This document shows positions 54,606-63,637 of a stretch of DNA of 64,000 nucleotides, piece after piece; the first letter of the stretch is position 1, and each line of letters begins with the position of its first letter. The position numbers and the translations under genes are program-made. Origin of the DNA: Arboricoccus pini (GTDB lineage Bacteria; Pseudomonadota; Alphaproteobacteria; Geminicoccales; Geminicoccaceae); contig NZ_FYEH01000009.1 in the NCBI RefSeq assembly GCF_900187945.1, forward strand, positions 96,272-160,271. The letters run 5' to 3'. The notes beneath the pieces were generated by a model. It had not been told where the DNA came from and ran no database searches. It saw only the letters and a list, made by a program, of their open reading frames with translations.

Positions 54606-54608
54606 ATA

Positions 54609-54902
54609 ATGTTCCGAGGAACGAAGCCGCCGGCCGTCGATTGGGACGACGTCAAGGAGCGTTGGACGATCATGCATCGCGGGCTCACCTTCGGCTTTGC
54701 CGCGCAGGTGCTGCTGGATCCCGACCGCATCGATGTCGTCGACGATCGTCGAGACTATGGCGAAGAACGAAGGTTGTGCTGGGGCAGGATCGGCGGTGTC
54801 GTCTATTCGATCTGCTATACACGGCGCGGACAGGTATATTGGCTCATCTCCGCCCGACGCGCCTCGCGCAAGGAAAGGCAGGCCTATGACGAGAAAGATT
54901 GA
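54609..54902 (+). CDS. brnT: BrnT-family toxin
   Basis: RelE-fold ribonuclease toxin of the BrnT family, 97 residues. Recognisable positions are WDDVKERWTIMHRGLTFGFA near the N-terminus, EERRLCWGRIGG in the middle and the C-terminal ISARRASRKERQAY block that carries conserved basic residues. It would cleave mRNA when free of antitoxin. It overlaps the antitoxin gene by 17 bases, toxin first, as is usual for brnTA. The central palindrome upstream supports autoregulation. Confidence 0.88.
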   Translation: MFRGTKPPAVDWDDVKERWTIMHRGLTFGFAAQVLLDPDRIDVVDDRRDYGEERRLCWGRIGGVVYSICYTRRGQVYWLISARRASRKERQAYDEKD

Positions 54903-55254
54903 GACGGCGTTGCCAGCCGAGCTGGCAGCGCGTCAAGCCGGCATGAACGAGGCCGAGATCGAACGTCAGGCCGCCCTGGACGAGACGCATCTCGAGGCGT
55001 CCGATGCCATGCTGGAACGCGGGCGGGCCGCCCGCCTTGCCCGCCAGACGCGGGAAGCCACAGGGCTTTCGCAACGCGCCTTCGCCAGACGCTTCAAGAT
55101 CAACCTTCGCCGACTACAGGATCTGGAGGTCGGCCGCTACAAGCCGGATTCAGCCCTCTTGGCCTATCTTCGCGTCATCAACGCTATGCCGGAGGCGGTG
55201 GGCCAGGTGCTTGACGACTCGCCAACGGGCGGTCGCGCGCTCGTCTCGGCTTGA
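54886..55254 (+). CDS. HTH-type antitoxin paired with BrnT
   Basis: Protein of 122 residues from ATG 54886. The N-terminal half is acidic and helical (MNEAEIERQAALDETH). The C-terminal half contains an XRE-like helix-turn-helix, TGLSQRAFARRFKINLRRLQD with RYKPDS after it. Classical BrnA is a ribbon-helix-helix protein, so this is a variant pairing; HTH-type BrnT partners are known under the label helix-turn-helix antitoxins. Confidence 0.82.
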   Translation: MTRKIETALPAELAARQAGMNEAEIERQAALDETHLEASDAMLERGRAARLARQTREATGLSQRAFARRFKINLRRLQDLEVGRYKPDSALLAYLRVINAMPEAVGQVLDDSPTGGRALVSA

Positions 55255-55261
55255 GGCGGTC

Positions 55262-56179
55262 TTGATCAACATCTCGCTTCGGGCGATCCGCTACATGGTG
55301 GCCACGGCCGAGGCGGGCAACATCACCGAGGCGGCACGTCAGCTCAACATCTCCCAGCCCTCGATCTCGGCGGCCATTGCCCAGGTCGAGACGGAACTAG
55401 GCGTTCAGCTCTTCGTGCGCCATCATGCCCGCGGCGTGACCCTCACGCATGCCGGACATCGTGTCGTCGCGGAGGCGCGCCTCCTTCTGGCCCATGCCGA
55501 GGATTTCGCCCAGACAGCCCAGACACTCGGCCACGCCATTCGCGGCGAGATCAGCGTCGGCTGCTTTCCCACGCTGGCTGCGCGCTTCATGCCGGGCCTG
55601 CTTGCGGCGTTCGCGGCAAAGCAACCCGCAATCTCGATCCGCCTCTTCGAGGGTGATCAGGCACAGATCATGGAAGCCTTGATCACCGGACGGACCGAAA
55701 TCGCGCTCTCCTACGATTATGCGGTTCCCGACGAGGTCGAATCGACGCCGCTGGCTGAACTGCCGCCATGGGTGTTCCTGGCTGCCGATCATCCCTTGAC
55801 CGCCCAGCCGGCGATCACGCTCGAGGAGCTGGCACCGCTTCCTTTCATCCTCCTTGACCTCCCACATTCTCGGGATTATTTTCTTAACCTGTTCCGCGCC
55901 GCGGGACTGGAGCCTCAAATTGTCTTTCGCGCCGGCTCGCCGGAGCTCGTGCGCGGCCTCGTCGGTCGAGGCTGGGGCTATACCCTCCACAATACCGTTC
56001 CACGGACCGAACGCTCTTACGACGGGATGCCGGTAGCAGTCCGACCGCTCATCGGCCCGCATGCGCCGGTTGTGATCACGAGCCTGCGACTGAAGCGCCA
56101 GACGATGCGGCCGGCCGTGCGTGCCCTGGCGGATTTCCTTTGCGACACGGGTGACGTTTTCGCGGCAGAGCGAGGTTAG
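55262..56179 (+). CDS. LysR-family transcriptional regulator
   Basis: LysR-type regulator of 305 residues from TTG 55262, eight bases after the antitoxin stop. The winged helix is ITEAARQLNISQPSISAAIAQ with VQLFVRH, followed by a two-lobed effector domain. The gene lies directly upstream of the LLM monooxygenase-aldolase-HD-importer run, in the same orientation. It is a likely regulator of that run, or of livGFHM, in response to an aromatic or small organic effector. Confidence 0.88.
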   Translation: MINISLRAIRYMVATAEAGNITEAARQLNISQPSISAAIAQVETELGVQLFVRHHARGVTLTHAGHRVVAEARLLLAHAEDFAQTAQTLGHAIRGEISVGCFPTLAARFMPGLLAAFAAKQPAISIRLFEGDQAQIMEALITGRTEIALSYDYAVPDEVESTPLAELPPWVFLAADHPLTAQPAITLEELAPLPFILLDLPHSRDYFLNLFRAAGLEPQIVFRAGSPELVRGLVGRGWGYTLHNTVPRTERSYDGMPVAVRPLIGPHAPVVITSLRLKRQTMRPAVRALADFLCDTGDVFAAERG

Positions 56180-56308
56180 CAGCGACTGTGATCGCAGCAG
56201 TCTGCCCGGAGAATCGGCACCTAGCACGAATTTAGTCCAGTTTTACTGGCAGGAACGGCCTGGCACAGTGTTTGCGAAACATAGTGTCACCAGGGCTGGA
56301 GACGTATT

Positions 56309-57625
56309 TTGAACGCAGGCGCGATGCATCTGGTTGGCTATATCAGCGCCGGCCCTTGCTGGCACCATAACGGGAGTTGGCGCCATCCGGAGAGCGATGC
56401 AGTCGACTGCATGCGACCCGAGCGCTACGAGACGATCGCCCGGATCCTGGAAGAGGGCCTGTTCGACGGTGTCTTCATGGTCGACGTCCAGACCATGTTC
56501 GATTCGTATGGCGGCACCCACGAGGCCAATACGCGCCAGCCCGGACAGTTCTGGTTCATGGAGCCGATGCAGACCCTAGCGGCGATGGCGCGTGTAACGA
56601 GCCGGCTGGGCCTGGCCGCCACGATGTCAACGACGCTCTACCCACCCTATCACATCGCCCGCGCGTTCTCGACGCTCGACCATATCAGCAACGGTCGCGC
56701 CGGCTGGAATATCGTCACCTCGACCAATGACGGTGAGGCCAGGAATTTCGGCCTCGACACCTTTCCGGACAAATCGCTTCGCTACGATCTGGCGGAAGAG
56801 GTCGTCGAGGCCTGCAACAAGCTCTGGGAAAGCTGGGAGCCTGACGCGATCATCTATGACCGCGAGGAGGGCATCTGGGCGGACCCCGCGAAGATCCGCC
56901 GGGTCGATTTCGAGGGCCGTTTCGTGAAGACGCGAGGGCCGCTCGCGGCACCGCGCTCGCCGCAGACCCGGCCGGTCTTCATGCAGGCGGGCTCCTCGGA
57001 GCGAGGGCGCGAGTTCGCCGGCCGCCACGCCGAGGTGATCTTCACGCTTCAGCATGACCGCTCGCATATGCAGGCCTTCTACCAGGACATCAAGTCCAGG
57101 GTCGTGGCGCATGGGCGGCCGGCCCATCATTGCGCCGTGCTTCCGGCCATCGATGTCATTGTCGGCGAAACCGAGAGCATCGCCAAGGAAAAGCAGGCCT
57201 ATATCAACTCACTCGTCAGTCCCGAGCTCGGAGTGGCCGAGATCTCGAATGGAATCGGCATCGACCTGTCAAACTTTCCACTCGACCAGCCGATCCAGGA
57301 CATGGAGATCACGCAGGGTGCCCGCGGCGTCTTTGACGTCATCCTGCAAGGCTCGAAGACGCGGAACCTGACATTGCGGGATGCGGGACGTGCCTATGGC
57401 GAGAGCCAGATGACGCCGCAGATCGCCGGCACGGCCAGGCAGATCGCCGACCACATGCAATCGCTCTTCGAGGATGGCTGCTGCGACGGATTTATTGTCA
57501 TTCCCTCGCTTTCGCCCTCAGGTTATCAACAATTCGTCAAGCATGTCGTGCCCGAGTTGCAGAAGCGCGGCATCTTCAGGGACGCCTATCGCGGCACCAC
57601 CTTCCGTGAGCATCTCCAGGGCTAA
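56309..57625 (+). CDS. LLM-class FMN-dependent monooxygenase, NtaA/SnaA family
   Basis: Third luciferase-like monooxygenase, 438 residues from TTG 56309 behind GGAG with 7-base spacing; ATG 56324 is an alternative. It shares GLAATMSTTLYPPYHIAR, LDHISNGRAGWNIVTST and FMQAGSSERGREFAGRHAE with the nic-cluster homologue at 9821-11128 and looks closer to that one than to the copy at 41373. It is followed by a class II aldolase gene. Confidence 0.87.
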   Translation: MNAGAMHLVGYISAGPCWHHNGSWRHPESDAVDCMRPERYETIARILEEGLFDGVFMVDVQTMFDSYGGTHEANTRQPGQFWFMEPMQTLAAMARVTSRLGLAATMSTTLYPPYHIARAFSTLDHISNGRAGWNIVTSTNDGEARNFGLDTFPDKSLRYDLAEEVVEACNKLWESWEPDAIIYDREEGIWADPAKIRRVDFEGRFVKTRGPLAAPRSPQTRPVFMQAGSSERGREFAGRHAEVIFTLQHDRSHMQAFYQDIKSRVVAHGRPAHHCAVLPAIDVIVGETESIAKEKQAYINSLVSPELGVAEISNGIGIDLSNFPLDQPIQDMEITQGARGVFDVILQGSKTRNLTLRDAGRAYGESQMTPQIAGTARQIADHMQSLFEDGCCDGFIVIPSLSPSGYQQFVKHVVPELQKRGIFRDAYRGTTFREHLQG

Positions 57626-57658
57626 AGACCCGCCATCCGCCAATCCAGGGACCGACCC

Positions 57659-58432
57659 ATGTCGAACATTCTCAAGCACCCTTCCTATACCGACGAAGAT
57701 GCAGCGGTCCGGCAGATGCGGATCGACCTCGCGGCCGCCTTCCGGCTGATCGCCCGGGCCGGCTGGCACGAGGCCGTGGCCAACCATCTGAGCCTTGCCG
57801 TGTCCGATGACGGCCAGACCTTCCTGATCAACCCGCGCTGGAGGCATTTCTCCCGCATCAAGGCCTCCGACCTGCTCCTCCTCGACGCGCGCGACAGCGA
57901 GGCGATGAAGCGGCCCGACGCGCCCGACATCACCGCCTGGAATATCCACGGAGCGGTCCATCGGCAGGTGCCGGGTGCCCGCTGCATCCTGCACGTGCAC
58001 AGCCCCTACGCCACCGCCCTGGCCTCATTGGCCGACCCGACGATCAAGCCGGTCGACCAGAACACCTGCCGCTTCTTCAACCGCGTCGCCTACGACATGC
58101 ACTATGGCGGCATCGCCGACAGTAGCGAGGAAGGCAACCGCATCGCCTCGATGCTGGGCAACCGGCAGACCATGATGATGGCCAATCACGGCGTCCTCAT
58201 CACCGCCAGCACCGTGGCCGAGGCCTTCGACCTTCTCTACTACATGGAAAAGTCCTGTCAGAACCTGATGCTGGCCTACAGCTCGGGCCAGCCTTTGCAC
58301 ATCCTCTCCGACGAGGTGGCCGAGTTGACCGCGCGCGGTTGGGAAGGCAAGGGCGCGGTCGCGCAGGCAATCGTGCATTTTGAGGAAATGAAGCGCATCC
58401 TCGACGAAGAGGATCCCTCTTATGCCCACTGA
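57659..58432 (+). CDS. Class II aldolase/adducin family protein
   Basis: Paralogue of the aldolase at 40558-41316, 257 residues: IDLAAAFRLIARAGWHEAVANHLSLAV, TAWNIHGAVHRQ, HVHSPYATAL with the HxH metal ligands and MANHGVL. It overlaps the HD-domain gene by 11 bases. Together with the preceding LLM monooxygenase it repeats the pairing seen near 41 kb. Confidence 0.88.
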   Translation: MSNILKHPSYTDEDAAVRQMRIDLAAAFRLIARAGWHEAVANHLSLAVSDDGQTFLINPRWRHFSRIKASDLLLLDARDSEAMKRPDAPDITAWNIHGAVHRQVPGARCILHVHSPYATALASLADPTIKPVDQNTCRFFNRVAYDMHYGGIADSSEEGNRIASMLGNRQTMMMANHGVLITASTVAEAFDLLYYMEKSCQNLMLAYSSGQPLHILSDEVAELTARGWEGKGAVAQAIVHFEEMKRILDEEDPSYAH

Positions 58433-59054
58433 CCCGGCCATGGCGGCGACCATGGAGCGGGTTGATTTTCGCCAGATGAAGGACGGCACGGCCAAGGAAT
58501 ATCTCTTCCTTCGCGAGCTGGAAAAGCCGCATCTGGCGATGACACCTAAGCGTGTGATGCGCGAACTGCGCATGCAGGACGAGGAGACGATCCCGGGCTA
58601 TCGCATTTCGCGCCTGGGTCACGGCCTGCAATCCGCCACTCGCGCCCATCGCGAGGGGGCGGATATCGACTGGGTGGTGGCAGCCCTCCTGCACGATATC
58701 GGCGACGGCCTGGCCCCGCAGAACCACGACCGGTTTGCCGCCGAACTGATCCGTCCCTTCGTGCGCGAGGAGGTCACCTGGACGGTCGAGCACCACGGCG
58801 CCTTCCAGATGTATTACTACGCGCATTTCTACGGCTGGAATCAGCTCGAGCGCGAAAAGTATCGCGACAATATGTACTACCAGTCCTGCGTCGATTTCTG
58901 CGAGCGCTGGGACCAGGCCTCGTTCGACGACCAATATGCGCACGAGGACCTGGCCTTCTTCGAGCCGATGGTCAACGAGGTCTTCGCCCGCAAGGCCTAC
59001 GATGACACCGTCATCATGACGGGCGTCGCCAAGGGCCTGCCGCCGCTTCCCTGA
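58422..59054 (+). CDS. HD-domain protein, PhnZ/TmpB-like
   Basis: HD-domain metalloprotein of 210 residues. The metal-binding pattern is RLGHGLQSATRAHREGADI, then LLHDIGDGL (the HD pair), QNHDRFAA and VEHHGAF. The arrangement (LxHxLQxA, then VxAALLHDIG) resembles HD-type mixed-valent diiron oxygenases such as PhnZ and TmpB more than signalling phosphodiesterases. A hydrolase role remains possible. It overlaps the aldolase gene and precedes the fifth importer, so it probably acts in the same catabolic route. Confidence 0.75.
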   Translation: MPTDPAMAATMERVDFRQMKDGTAKEYLFLRELEKPHLAMTPKRVMRELRMQDEETIPGYRISRLGHGLQSATRAHREGADIDWVVAALLHDIGDGLAPQNHDRFAAELIRPFVREEVTWTVEHHGAFQMYYYAHFYGWNQLEREKYRDNMYYQSCVDFCERWDQASFDDQYAHEDLAFFEPMVNEVFARKAYDDTVIMTGVAKGLPPLP

Positions 59055-59122
59055 TACGGCATGAGGTTTGCTTGGCCGCCGATGGAGTGATCCACCGGCG
59101 TATTTTTTCATTCGGGGAAGAC

Positions 59123-60289
59123 ATGTCCATGCTCATGACGCCGACCTCCTCCTCGGGGCCGGCGCAAGGATTGCGCGAATCGCGGCGCATCATTGAAACC
59201 GACCCCTCAAGCGTCCTGGTCTCGTTCTACGGCGTCACCAGGAGCTATGACGGCAAGACCAAAGTGGTCGACGATCTCGACCTCGAGATCAGGAAGGGCG
59301 AGTTCCTCACCCTCCTTGGCCCCTCCGGCTCCGGCAAGACCACCTCGCTCATGATGCTGGCGGGCTTCGAGCAGCCCGACCAGGGGCATATCTACCTGAA
59401 TGGCAAACCTATCGACGGCCTCCCCCCCGAGGCGCGCGACATCGGCGTCGTCTTCCAGAACTACGCCCTCTTCCCGCATATGACGGTTGCCCAAAATGTA
59501 GGCTTCCCGCTCCGCGTCCGCGGCCTCGCCAAGGCCGAGATCGATCGCCGCGTGCGAGATGCCCTCAAGATCGTCCGCCTCGAGGACTTCGCCGATCGTC
59601 GGCCGACCGAACTCTCGGGCGGCCAGCAACAGCGCGTCGCCCTCACCCGCGCACTCGTCTTCGAGCCCCAACTTGTCCTCATGGACGAGCCCCTGGGAGC
59701 GCTCGACAAACAGTTGCGGGAACAACTCCAGCTCGAGATCAAGCACATCCAAAAACGCCTGGGCCTGACGATCCTCTACGTCACCCACGACCAGTCCGAA
59801 GCGCTCACCATGTCGGACCGCATCGCCGTCTTCGGCGCCGGCCGGATCCAGCAACTAGGCCACCCGCGCGACATCTACGACCATCCGGCCAACGCTTTCG
59901 TGGCCACCTTCATCGGCGATAACAACCTCATGCCGGCCACCGTGCACGAGGTCCGAGGCGAGCGTGCCGCCGTGCGCCTCGGCAATGGCGCCCTCATCGA
60001 GACATCCCGCAGCTCGCATGCGCATGCCGGCGCCCCGGTCACCGTCGCTATCCGCCCCGAGCGGTTCGTCATCGATCCCTCGGGCCCCGTGGCCGGCACG
60101 CTCGCGGCCAAGGTCAGCGAAATCATCTATGTGGGCGACCAGACCCGCGTCGTCGCCCGTCTCGAGGATGGGCACGAGGTCGAGGTGCGTCTCGCCAATG
60201 GCCGCCGCGCCGCCGACCCCCTGGAGGGGGCCACCGTCACCCTCGGCTGGCACGAGGGCGACGCCATCCTTCTCGACCGCGCCGCCTGA
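59123..60289 (+). CDS. Pot-type ABC importer ATP-binding protein (fifth importer)
   Basis: PotA-type ATPase of 388 residues from ATG 59123 (GGGGAAG upstream). It has [28 protein letters not shown] and VTHDQSE, then a TOBE-like tail. An N-terminal extension of about 30 polar residues precedes the fold. It opens an ATPase, binding protein, permease, permease operon that follows the LLM-aldolase-HD genes by 68 bp on the same strand. Confidence 0.9.
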   Translation: MSMLMTPTSSSGPAQGLRESRRIIETDPSSVLVSFYGVTRSYDGKTKVVDDLDLEIRKGEFLTLLGPSGSGKTTSLMMLAGFEQPDQGHIYLNGKPIDGLPPEARDIGVVFQNYALFPHMTVAQNVGFPLRVRGLAKAEIDRRVRDALKIVRLEDFADRRPTELSGGQQQRVALTRALVFEPQLVLMDEPLGALDKQLREQLQLEIKHIQKRLGLTILYVTHDQSEALTMSDRIAVFGAGRIQQLGHPRDIYDHPANAFVATFIGDNNLMPATVHEVRGERAAVRLGNGALIETSRSSHAHAGAPVTVAIRPERFVIDPSGPVAGTLAAKVSEIIYVGDQTRVVARLEDGHEVEVRLANGRRAADPLEGATVTLGWHEGDAILLDRAA

Positions 60290-60325
60290 TCCCTCTCGTC
60301 CCTCACCGCCTCCGCGAGAACAATT

Positions 60326-61375
60326 ATGCTCAGACTTCGTCTTCGCCACGCCGCGACCGCCCTGGCCCTGGCCCTTCCACTGCTGGCGCACGCCGCCAGT
60401 GCGGAGGAATTCACCGTTACCTCCTGGGGCGGCGCCTACCAGGACGCCCAGCGCAAGGCCTTTTTCGAGCCCTATACGAAGGCCACCGGCGTCAAGCTCA
60501 ACGAGGACCAGTGGAGCGGCGAGCTCGCCAAGGTCCGCGGCATGGTGCAAAGCGGCTCCACGAGCTGGGACCTCGTCAGCACCGACCCCAAAACAGCCGA
60601 GCTCGGCTGCAATGACGGCCTCTTCGAACGCCTCGATTATTCGCGCATCGGCGACACCGCCGATTTCGCCAAGGGCGCCGAGCTCGAATGCGCCTTCGGC
60701 ACCGACGTCTACGCCACCATCCTCGGATATGATCCGACCAAGCTGAAAGGCGAGGCGCCCAAGAGCGTCGCCGACATCTTCGATACCAAGAAATTCCCCG
60801 GCAAGCGCGGCCTGCAGAAGGTCCCGGCCGATAATCTGGAGCTGGCCCTCGTCGCCGACGGCGTCCCCTATGACAAGGTCTACGACGTTCTCAAGACCAA
60901 GGAAGGCCAGGACCGCGCCTTCAAGAAACTGGACACGATCAAGAAGGACGTCGTCTGGTGGACTGCCGGGGCCCAGCCGCCCCAGATGCTGGCAGCCGGC
61001 GAAGTCGTCATGACCACGGCCTGGAATGGCCGCATCGCCGATGCCAACAAGAACGGCCAGCATTTTACCATGGTCTGGCCAAACCAGGTTCAGGGCTTCG
61101 ACATGTGGGTCATTCCGACCGGCAGCAAGAAGATCGACGCCGTCTACGACTTCCTCAAATATTATTACCAACCCAAGAACTTGGCACGGATCACCGACTA
61201 CATCGCCTATGCGCCGACCACGAACGCCGCCCTCAAGATGGTCTCGCCCGACATCCTCCCGGACCTGCCGACGGCACCTCAGAACATGAAGGGCGCCATC
61301 GTTCAGGACCCGGAATTCTGGGGCGATTACGGCACGGAGCTCGAAGCACGCTTCAATAGCTGGCTCGCCAACTGA
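60326..61375 (+). CDS. Extracellular solute-binding protein, PotD-like (fifth importer)
   Basis: Binding protein of 349 residues with a Sec signal ending HAASAEE near residue 26. The mature start EFTVTSWGGAYQDAQRKAFFEPY is characteristic of the PotD-like branch found beside catabolic genes rather than classical PotD. It is 36 bp from the ATPase gene. The ligand is unknown. Confidence 0.9.
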   Translation: MLRLRLRHAATALALALPLLAHAASAEEFTVTSWGGAYQDAQRKAFFEPYTKATGVKLNEDQWSGELAKVRGMVQSGSTSWDLVSTDPKTAELGCNDGLFERLDYSRIGDTADFAKGAELECAFGTDVYATILGYDPTKLKGEAPKSVADIFDTKKFPGKRGLQKVPADNLELALVADGVPYDKVYDVLKTKEGQDRAFKKLDTIKKDVVWWTAGAQPPQMLAAGEVVMTTAWNGRIADANKNGQHFTMVWPNQVQGFDMWVIPTGSKKIDAVYDFLKYYYQPKNLARITDYIAYAPTTNAALKMVSPDILPDLPTAPQNMKGAIVQDPEFWGDYGTELEARFNSWLAN

Positions 61376-61465
61376 CCGCAGCCCGGCCGGCACCCGCCCG
61401 GCCCTCTGACCTCGCCGGTCCGGCGCCACGGCGTCGGGCCGGCCGCTCTCCTGGATGACTGGGCC

Positions 61466-62683
61466 ATGAACACAGCCGCCATCGCGCGACCAGCCCCGAT
61501 CGGTCACAAAAGACGCCGCATCCGGCTCGGCGCCTTCAGCCTCGGCCTCCCGCTTCTGGCCTTCCTCCTCGTCTTCTTCGTGGCCCCCATCCTCTATCTC
61601 TTCCAGTCGGCCGCCTACGATCCCGCCATCAAGGACTCTCTTCCGCGCACGCTCATGACCCTCCAGGACTGGCAGGGCGGCAGCCTGCCGGGCGAGTCCA
61701 CCTTCGATGGCCTGGCCACCGACCTCCGCGAGCTTGACCGCGCCCGTAACGTCATCGCCCTTGCCCAGCGCGTCGGCATGGAAGCCACCGGCGGCCGGCA
61801 GCTCATCATGAAGACGACCCGCGCCGTGGCCCGCGCCAAGGGCCCTGTCACCAGCCAGACTTTCGCGAGCATCGATCCCCTCTGGGCCGATCCAGGCTTC
61901 TGGCAGGTGCTCAAATCGGGCGGCAACGGCGTCACACCCCTCTATCTTACCATCGGCATGGGCCTGCACACGCCCTATGGGAGTGCCGAGAGTGGCGATG
62001 ACAACAATTACGGCTTCCCGACGATCTTCCTGCGCACCGTCGTCATCTCCATCGTCGTTACCCTGATCACGATCGTCCTGGCCTACCCCACCGCCTACGC
62101 GATCGTGCAAAACGACAACCGACTGGGCAAATGGCTCCTGGCCGCTGTCCTCATCCCCTTCTGGGTCTCCCTCCTCGTCCGTTCCATGTCCTGGGTCGTT
62201 CTCCTTCAGGGCAACGGCCTCGCCGCCGAACTCCTGCGCGCGCTGGGTCTCATCGGACCCGATGCCCAGCTGCTCTACACACGCGGCGCCACCCTGGTCG
62301 CCATGGCCCAGATCCAGCTGCCCTTCACCCTTTTGCCCATGCTGGGCGTCATGCGCGGCATCTCGCCCTCGCACATGCGCGCCGCCCGCTCTCTCGGTGC
62401 CAAGCCAACCTACGCCCACCTCAAGGTCTATCTGCCCCAGGCAGCCCCAGGCATCGTCGCCGGCGGCATGATCACCTTCATCCTCAGCCTCGGCTACTAC
62501 ATCACCCCGGCCCTCGTCGGCGGCCCCGCCGACCAGATGATCAGCTACTATGTCGCCCGCTTCACCAACGAGGAGCTGAACTGGAATCTGGCCGCATCGT
62601 TAAGCGTGCTGCTGCTACTCCTCACCATCCTCTGCCTCGTCGCCATGCGCCGCTTCCTGCGCCTCGACCGGCTGCTCAAATAG
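61466..62683 (+). CDS. ABC importer permease, PotB type, with long periplasmic insertion
   Basis: Membrane subunit of 405 residues, about 100 longer than the other PotB-type permeases in the window. The extra length lies between the first helix (GLPLLAFLLVFFVAP) and the second (FLRTVVISIVVTL), roughly residues 50-185, and is soluble in character. Long-loop versions are known in alphaproteobacterial Pot-like importers. The EAA loop is MRAARSLGAKPTYAH with PQAAPG. Confidence 0.88.
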   Translation: MNTAAIARPAPIGHKRRRIRLGAFSLGLPLLAFLLVFFVAPILYLFQSAAYDPAIKDSLPRTLMTLQDWQGGSLPGESTFDGLATDLRELDRARNVIALAQRVGMEATGGRQLIMKTTRAVARAKGPVTSQTFASIDPLWADPGFWQVLKSGGNGVTPLYLTIGMGLHTPYGSAESGDDNNYGFPTIFLRTVVISIVVTLITIVLAYPTAYAIVQNDNRLGKWLLAAVLIPFWVSLLVRSMSWVVLLQGNGLAAELLRALGLIGPDAQLLYTRGATLVAMAQIQLPFTLLPMLGVMRGISPSHMRAARSLGAKPTYAHLKVYLPQAAPGIVAGGMITFILSLGYYITPALVGGPADQMISYYVARFTNEELNWNLAASLSVLLLLLTILCLVAMRRFLRLDRLLK

Positions 62684-62694
62684 AGGCCACGCCC

Positions 62695-63531
62695 ATGATC
62701 AGCCTGAAAAGCCCCAGAAACAGCGCGCAAAGCAATGTCAGCCCGCCCGTCAAGCTGCTGGGATCGGCCCTCATCGCGCTGACCGTGTTCATGCTGCTGG
62801 CCCCACTCGTCGCCGTCATTCCCCTCTCCTTCAGCAGCGAGAAATGGTTCACCTACCCCATGCCGGGTTTCTCGCTCCGCTGGTACGAAAGCCTGTTCGC
62901 CTCCGACCAATGGCGCGGCGCCATCGCCAACAGCTTTATCGTCGGCACCGCCGTCACCATCATCGCCACCCCGCTCGGCACCATGGCAGCCCTGGCCATC
63001 AGCCGCCCGGAAACCAAAGGCCGCAATCTCCTCCTTCTCCTCTTCCTCTCGCCCATGGTGGTCCCCGTCGTCGTCACGGCCCTGGGCTTCTATTTGTTCT
63101 TCGCCCGCTTCGGCCTCGCCAATTCCTATACGGGCCTCATCATCGCCCACACCGTCATCGCCGCCCCCTTCGTCGTCATCACCATGTTGGCCGCCTTCAG
63201 CCGCTTCGACTTCCGCCTCATGCGCGCCGCTGCCAGCCTCGGCGCCTCGAAGATGACCGCCTTCCGGATCGTCATGATGCCCTTGATCCTGCCCTCGCTC
63301 ATGGCATCGGCCATCCTCGCCTTCATCACCTCCTTCGATGAAGTCGTCATCGCCATCTTCATCGCGGGCCCCGACCAGCGGACCATCCCCCGCCAGATGT
63401 TCACCGGCATGCGCGAGGAAATCAGCCCCACCATCATCGCCGCTTCCGTCGTCGTCATCGCCGTCGTCTTCGCCCTCATGGCCACAGCCGAGCTCCTCCG
63501 CCGCCGCGCGGCGGCTGGGCTGAAGGGGTAG
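62695..63531 (+). CDS. ABC importer permease, PotC type (fifth importer)
   Basis: Membrane subunit of 278 residues from ATG 62695; upstream frame extension lies inside the other permease. About six helices; the EAA loop is LMRAAASLGASKMT with MPLILPS. It ends the operon and is followed by a GC-rich repeat-like hairpin. Confidence 0.9.
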   Translation: MISLKSPRNSAQSNVSPPVKLLGSALIALTVFMLLAPLVAVIPLSFSSEKWFTYPMPGFSLRWYESLFASDQWRGAIANSFIVGTAVTIIATPLGTMAALAISRPETKGRNLLLLLFLSPMVVPVVVTALGFYLFFARFGLANSYTGLIIAHTVIAAPFVVITMLAAFSRFDFRLMRAAASLGASKMTAFRIVMMPLILPSLMASAILAFITSFDEVVIAIFIAGPDQRTIPRQMFTGMREEISPTIIAASVVVIAVVFALMATAELLRRRAAAGLKG

Positions 63532-63545
63532 GAGGAGGGCGGGAA

Positions 63546-63600
63546 GCGGCCTCCGGCGGCCAGGGGGCACCGCCCCTGGCCCCGGGGTGGGGCGGGATTG
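63546..63600. repeat. GC-rich hairpin, REP-like/terminator element
   Basis: GGCCTCCGGCGGCC is a near-palindrome, immediately followed by CCAGGGG, loop GCACCG, CCCCTGG (63560-63579) and a G-rich run. Sequences of this form are common dispersed intergenic repeats in high-GC alphaproteobacteria. It lies between convergent genes and may serve as terminator for both. Confidence 0.55.
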
Positions 63601-63637
63601 TCGGTGCGGGTGAGGTCCGGGTTTCAGGCGGCCACCA

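Noticed and set aside
59855..62419. 854-codon open frame on the minus strand
   Set aside because: It is antisense to an ATPase, a binding protein and a permease with clear family motifs; its composition (Gly/Asp/Glu/Val runs) is that of the complement of a high-GC coding strand.
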